NCBI RefSeq assembly: GCF_943193185.1
Contig: NZ_CALPDE010000004.1
Coordinates: 1-64,000, forward strand
Reading direction: 5' to 3'
Length of the DNA: 64,000 nt
DNA from: Lactococcus ileimucosae
GTDB lineage: Bacteria; Bacillota; Bacilli; Lactobacillales; Streptococcaceae
Positions within the stretch are counted from its first letter, which is position 1. Each line of letters opens with the position of its first letter. Below the pieces are notes generated by a model. The model was not told the DNA's origin. It saw only the letters and a program-made list of their open reading frames with translations, and searched no databases. A program made the position numbers and the translations under genes. Shown here in pieces: positions 58,383 to 64,000 of the stretch.

Positions 58383-58886
58383 ATGAAATTAGATGAAAAT
58401 CCTTGGTTGACAGATGCCGAATTTATGAGTTACGTTGGTCACTTTCTTGAGATGCCGGAACTGAAACAACTTGATGAAATCACACATCACTATACTTCAA
58501 CACGTTTAATTCACTCTATAAAGGTGAGTTATGTAAGTTATTTGGTTTGTAAAAAAATGGGCTGGAATGCTAAGTCAGCTGCACGTGCAGGACTTTTGCA
58601 TGACCTCTTCTACTACGATTGGCGCGACACTAAATTTAACAAAAGTCATGCCTATGTTCATCCACGCATTGCTGCACGCAATGCTGCAAAAATCACAACA
58701 CTTTCAGATCTTGAATACGATTGTATTGTTAAACACATGTGGGGCGCAACACTTGCACCGCCACGTTATAAAGAAAGCTGGGTCGTTACCCTAGCAGATG
58801 ATTATGTCGCAATGACTGAAGGTATAGAAACAGCACGTTTCAAATGGAAAACGCGTAAATACTTTAAACGCCACCTCCCTATCTAA
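58383..58886 (+). CDS. HD-domain phosphohydrolase, probably leaderless mRNA
   Basis: This protein of 167 residues has an HD-type metal site: HSIKVSYVSYLVCKKMG, then LLHDLFYYDW with the His-Asp pair near residue 77, and a later DDYVAMTEG. The family hydrolyses phosphate esters of nucleotides or similar compounds; streptococcal and lactococcal homologues are uncharacterised. There are two in-frame ATGs, at 58377 and 58383. The first is part of the sequence directly after TATAAT and cannot be in the transcript if that -10 is used. No ribosome binding site precedes either. Confidence 0.85.
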   Translation: MKLDENPWLTDAEFMSYVGHFLEMPELKQLDEITHHYTSTRLIHSIKVSYVSYLVCKKMGWNAKSAARAGLLHDLFYYDWRDTKFNKSHAYVHPRIAARNAAKITTLSDLEYDCIVKHMWGATLAPPRYKESWVVTLADDYVAMTEGIETARFKWKTRKYFKRHLPI

Positions 58887-58887
58887 G

Positions 58888-58927
58888 AAAAAGACTTGCT
58901 TATCAGTTTTCTGAGCAAGTCTTTTTT
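58888..58927. terminator. Bidirectional terminator between the HD gene and recD2
   Basis: AAAAAGACTTGCT (58888-58900) and AGCAAGTCTTTTT (58914-58926) form a 13-bp stem with A and T tracts on both sides. Confidence 0.9.
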
Positions 58928-58928
58928 T

Positions 58929-61361
58929 CTATTTGAAAATAAGGAAATCTTCTTCTGTCAGACCAATCATTGGGTCAAAAGCTCCCGAATTGATTAAAGC
59001 TGCAGTAAGAAAAGGCTCTCTCACTAAATCTTCCGATATATCTTCTTCTGAAAAAAGGGAAATTTCCCCCCTTGTGGTCTTTCCACTTTTTTTCTCAGTA
59101 AGGGAGTCAACCTGAGGCTGTTGTTGTTTATCCAGAAGCTCAGATTTACTGGAAAAACGCTCAATCAAATAAGTTTTACGATTGGCACTTTCTTTTTGTA
59201 CAGCCTGAGCAAATGCTCTTTGCTCTCCAATAAGGATCAGACTCTGTTTGGCACGCGTGATAGCCGTATAGAGTAAATTACGCTCCAGCATTCTTGAATA
59301 AGAAGAAACCATCGGAACAACGACTGTTGAAAACTCGCTCCCTTGCGACTTATGAATAGACATAGCATAGGCAAGCGTTATCTTATACCACTCGGCACGT
59401 GGGTAAGTCACTGTTTGACCATCAAAATCCATCACAATTTCATCTTGTTTGCTTTCCGTATGCTTGGCAGGAACAAGTTCAACAATTACTCCTAAATCTC
59501 CATTAAAAACATTGCATTCTGCATCATTAACCAGATGTAAAACCTTGTCTGCTTGACGAAAATGAACATCATGGTAGTTAAACTCTTGTCGTCCTTCTAA
59601 AGGATTAAAAAGTTCTTGGAGCAAACCATTGAGTGTGTTTATCCCTGCCATTCCTTTGTACATCGGTGCCAAAACCTGTAGTTCAAAAGGATTATTTCCT
59701 CTCTTTTTCCAAGCTGTTGCAACTTGCGTCACCAGATTCGCTACCTGACCTGTATTCGCTTCAAAGTAAGAACGGTCTGGATGGCGGCTGGTAAAATCTT
59801 GGGGCAGCCGTCCCTCCCTAATCTCATGCGCAAGATCAATAATGGTTGACTCTTCTCCCTGACGGAATATTTTATCCAATCTTACTGAGGGTATTTCATC
59901 TATCTTTAAGAGATCCGCAAAAACTTGACCGGGACCAACAGAAGGGAGCTGGTCCGCATCTCCGACAAAGAGAACTTTCATAGAAGGTGGAATGGCCTGC
60001 AAAAGTTTATTTGCTAACCATGTATCCACCATTGAAAACTCATCCACAATGAGCAGGGAACCCGAAAGAAGATTGCTTTCTGTGTCCATGGCTTCATCTG
60101 TATTTAAACCCAAATGGCGATGTAAAGTTGCTGCGGGCAAACCGGTCAACTCATTCATCCGTCGGCTTGCTCTTCCTGTCGGTGCAGCCAAAAGAATGGG
60201 AAAAACATCATCATGATAGCCCTCGGGATTCAAATCAATACCATAAAGCTTCGCATATGTTTCAATAAAACCATTGATAATCGTTGTTTTCCCTGTGCCA
60301 GGCCCACCAGTTAAAATAAAGAATTGACTTTTTAGCGCTTGAATAATCGCCTCTTTCTGTAACTTATCGTATACAATCTCCAAATCATGCTCAACCTGTC
60401 CAATCTGCTCCAGAATTTTCTCATCTGAAAAAGGTTGTGAACTGGGTTGAATCAGTTTTTTTAAAGAGGCACTGATACCTTCTTCAGCAAAGTAAAGCGA
60501 GTTTTCAAATATTTTTGTGTCTTCTTGCTGAATTTTGCCTTCTTCTAAAAGAGGGTTGATTTCTTCAGCTACACGTTCTGGTGCAAGCTCAACTTGCCTA
60601 GACTCCTCCAAAAGTTGAATCGTTTCCAGTAAAAGGTCGTGTGCTTCGATATAAGTATCCCCTGTAATCATCGGTTGTGTCTTCACCACGTGCATTAAAG
60701 CTGCTCTAAAACGAGAGCTGTTGTCAGCCGCAATTCCTAACTCTTGAGCAATTTGATCTGCCGTTTTAAAACCAACACCCTTTACATCTTCTACCAGCTG
60801 ATAAGGATTTTTAGCAACAATCTCTAATGTTTCGTCCTTGTAAAGCTCATGAATCTGAAATTGTAACTTGCTTGGAATACCATACTCAGCCAGCTTGGAC
60901 AGAATTTTTTCAACACCATGATTGTCACGTAGACGTTTAATGAATGAATTTTTTCTTGCGAGGGGCAGTATTTCTCCTAACTCTTCAGGAGCACCTAAAA
61001 TACTGTCCACAGTATTTTCAGGAAACCGTGCAACGATTTTTTCGGCCGTTTTTTTGCCGATACCCGGAAACTTATCTGATGAAAAATACTTGATTAAGCC
61101 TGCAGCACTGGTTGGCACAGCTTTTTCATAAGTTTCTACCTGTAACTGTTCACCATACCTTGGATGAGTTGTCATCTGCCCATAAAACGTATAAGTATCC
61201 CCCTCTATCAGGTCACCAATCGTTCCCGTCACGACAATCTCATAGCCCATATAATCGCTGTTTGTTTCATCAATCTCCAGCAAAAGAACCTTGTAAAAAT
61301 TGCTAGGATTGCTGAAAAAAATAGCCGCAATGGTTCCTGTAAAATAAATTTTTTCCATCAT
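58929..61361 (-). CDS. recD2: RecD2 ATP-dependent DNA helicase
   Basis: RecD2 is a 5'-3' SF1B helicase of Firmicutes that works without RecBC, in repair and replication restart. The 810-residue protein has an N-terminal OB-like and helix-hairpin-helix region (FPGIGKKTAEKIVARF, VKGVGFKTADQIAQEL). Walker A follows (LTGGPGTGKTTI, about residue 355), then LLIVDEFSMVD, the GDADQLPSVGPGQV block and the C-terminal SIHKSQGSEFSTVVVP and LYTAITRAKQSL motifs. Starts at 61376, 61361 and 61358 are all possible. I prefer 61361, which overlaps the TGA of the preceding gene. It is last in the aro group. Confidence 0.94.
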   Translation of the reverse strand: MMEKIYFTGTIAAIFFSNPSNFYKVLLLEIDETNSDYMGYEIVVTGTIGDLIEGDTYTFYGQMTTHPRYGEQLQVETYEKAVPTSAAGLIKYFSSDKFPGIGKKTAEKIVARFPENTVDSILGAPEELGEILPLARKNSFIKRLRDNHGVEKILSKLAEYGIPSKLQFQIHELYKDETLEIVAKNPYQLVEDVKGVGFKTADQIAQELGIAADNSSRFRAALMHVVKTQPMITGDTYIEAHDLLLETIQLLEESRQVELAPERVAEEINPLLEEGKIQQEDTKIFENSLYFAEEGISASLKKLIQPSSQPFSDEKILEQIGQVEHDLEIVYDKLQKEAIIQALKSQFFILTGGPGTGKTTIINGFIETYAKLYGIDLNPEGYHDDVFPILLAAPTGRASRRMNELTGLPAATLHRHLGLNTDEAMDTESNLLSGSLLIVDEFSMVDTWLANKLLQAIPPSMKVLFVGDADQLPSVGPGQVFADLLKIDEIPSVRLDKIFRQGEESTIIDLAHEIREGRLPQDFTSRHPDRSYFEANTGQVANLVTQVATAWKKRGNNPFELQVLAPMYKGMAGINTLNGLLQELFNPLEGRQEFNYHDVHFRQADKVLHLVNDAECNVFNGDLGVIVELVPAKHTESKQDEIVMDFDGQTVTYPRAEWYKITLAYAMSIHKSQGSEFSTVVVPMVSSYSRMLERNLLYTAITRAKQSLILIGEQRAFAQAVQKESANRKTYLIERFSSKSELLDKQQQPQVDSLTEKKSGKTTRGEISLFSEEDISEDLVREPFLTAALINSGAFDPMIGLTEEDFLIFK

Positions 61362-61950
61362 AATTCTTGATTCCAATGAGTGATTTGAAAGCCTTTATCC
61401 TTTGCTTCCAAGACAGTTACACTGTTGTTCGCTAAGCCTCCTGCTGCGCGCAATTCCCATAGGGGAAACCCTGCCAGATGTCGCATACCTGCTGTTCCAG
61501 AAGCACCATGCCCGACAAGTAGGATATTTTCAGCTTCATCATTACGCAAATCTAACGCTAAGCTGTCAAAACGATTTAAAACCTGTTCTACTGTTTCAGC
61601 TCCAAAGTGTCGACCGTCAAAGTTTTGCAGTTCATTTCGAGATGCATACATTTCTTCTGGGTATTTTAAAAGCGCATCTGCAACAAGCTGTCCTTCAAGC
61701 TGGCCAAAATTCCATTCAGACAGGCGCGGATCTTTATGCACTGGCAAATCAGTCAAGAGTTCCGCTGTAGTAACCGCTCGAGCTTGCGGACTTGAAATCA
61801 CCTTATCAAAGCGTACCATCTGTGACAGTTTTTCACTGACACGTGCAATGGCCTCATAGGATTCCGGCAAGAGAGGCGAATCCCCCTTCTGCCCTTGAAG
61901 CCTTTTTTCTAAATTCCACTGTGTTTTTCCATGTCTTACAAAATAGATTT

Positions 61951-61954
<4 letters not shown>
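61358..61954 (-). CDS. Histidine phosphatase family protein (phosphoglycerate mutase-like)
   Basis: This 198-residue enzyme belongs to the branch-1 histidine phosphatases. The phosphohistidine motif is FVRHGKTQWNLEKRLQG (about residue 4), and the second catalytic His lies in ILLVGHGASGTAGM (about 145). Such proteins include cofactor-dependent phosphoglycerate mutase-like phosphatases with broad substrates; it is shorter than a true glycolytic mutase. Its start overlaps the aroK stop by four bases, so it is co-translated with the shikimate genes. Confidence 0.9.
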
Positions 61955-63767
<1,813 letters not shown>

Positions 63768-63776
63768 TTATCTTCT

Positions 63777-63785
63777 ATTATAGCA
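63777..63785 (-). promoter_or_regulatory. Extended -10 promoter of aroA
   Basis: TGCTATAAT on the minus strand lies about 37 bases before the aroA start. No clear -35 is visible. Confidence 0.55.
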
Positions 63786-63850
63786 CAAGTCTTAAGATGA
63801 AATATTGGAGTGCAGTTATGTAATAAGAGTGGCTTAGTTAAAGGAATTAT

Positions 63851-64000
63851 ATGAAAAAAATCAAAAAAAACAGTTCGAAGCAGAACTTTTAGATAAAATG
63901 AATTATTTATTATCAATTGAACTTACTCTCAAAGAATCCGAAGCTCTAATACTTGCAAAGAAGCAATTAGAAGCATCAACATATTTACCTCGAGTAGTAT
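63851..64000 (+). pseudogene. Partial gene broken by a frameshift at a run of eight A
   Basis: AAAGGA lies seven bases before the ATG at 63851, but the frame stops after 13 codons. One extra A in the run at 63863-63870 would join it to the -1 frame, which stays open to the end of the window. That frame reads QFEAELLDKMNYLLSIELTL and then KESEALILAKKQLEAS, a plausible helical protein that I cannot name. It could be a pseudogene, a programmed frameshift, phase variation or a base-calling error, and it is cut off by the window edge. Confidence 0.5.

Overview
The window looks like chromosome of a Lactococcus species in the Streptococcaceae. I infer this from the moderately AT-rich sequence, strong AGGAG-type ribosome binding sites, and several gene arrangements known from lactococci: tandem pstS genes ahead of pstCABB-phoU, ptcB-ptcA next to bglA and an RpiR-family regulator, prsA followed by a T-box and alaS, and a PurBox about 76 bases before a purine permease start site. 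The species is not provable here; a garvieae-group lactococcus is a guess. There are no rRNA, tRNA, CRISPR or prophage genes.

Layout. 0.1-8.1 kb (minus strand) holds translation and RNA genes: mnmG, a small anchored protein, a DUF1033 protein, cysE-cysS-mrnC and pnp. 8.4-13.1 kb is a surface-polysaccharide patch: a flippase on the plus strand facing a minus-strand group of licD, a family 2 glycosyltransferase and a HAD-like protein. 13.5-16.2 kb is a binding-protein-dependent importer of the iron-siderophore/cobalamin type. 16.8-19.6 kb (plus) holds a divergent prs paralogue and serS with a serine T-box. 19.8-25.8 kb is the complete phosphate uptake operon with a four-repeat Pho box. 26.1-33.4 kb is a carbohydrate locus: ROK kinase, a 1007-residue putative (alpha/alpha)6 glycosidase without signal peptide, RpiR regulator, orphan PTS IIC and a TIM-barrel-like protein. 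33.6-39.0 kb holds smpB, bglA divergent from ptcB-ptcA, an IS3-family element with a dead transposase sitting in the loop of the ptcA terminator, and a second RpiR regulator. 39.3-44.9 kb holds alaS with a T-box, prsA and a secreted lytic polysaccharide monooxygenase. 45.0-57.8 kb has an Mga-like regulator, trmR, pepF, coiA, a YdcF-like protein, a purine permease, a Cof-type phosphatase, a Bax-inhibitor family protein, ung, a GyrI-like protein and spx. 58.0-63.7 kb has rpsT, an HD-domain protein and the overlapping group aroA-aroK-phosphatase-recD2.

How the parts connect. The orphan PTS IIC has no IIA or IIB of its own, but ptcB-ptcA lie 8 kb away and could phosphorylate its substrate, feeding the large hydrolase and the ROK kinase. 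CcpA sites are visible before the ROK kinase, bglA and ptcB, which suggests coordinated carbon repression. Three genes (smpB, the HD protein and cysE) have a -10 box so close to the start codon that leaderless or nearly leaderless mRNAs are predicted. The most novel item is the 1007-residue hydrolase locus.
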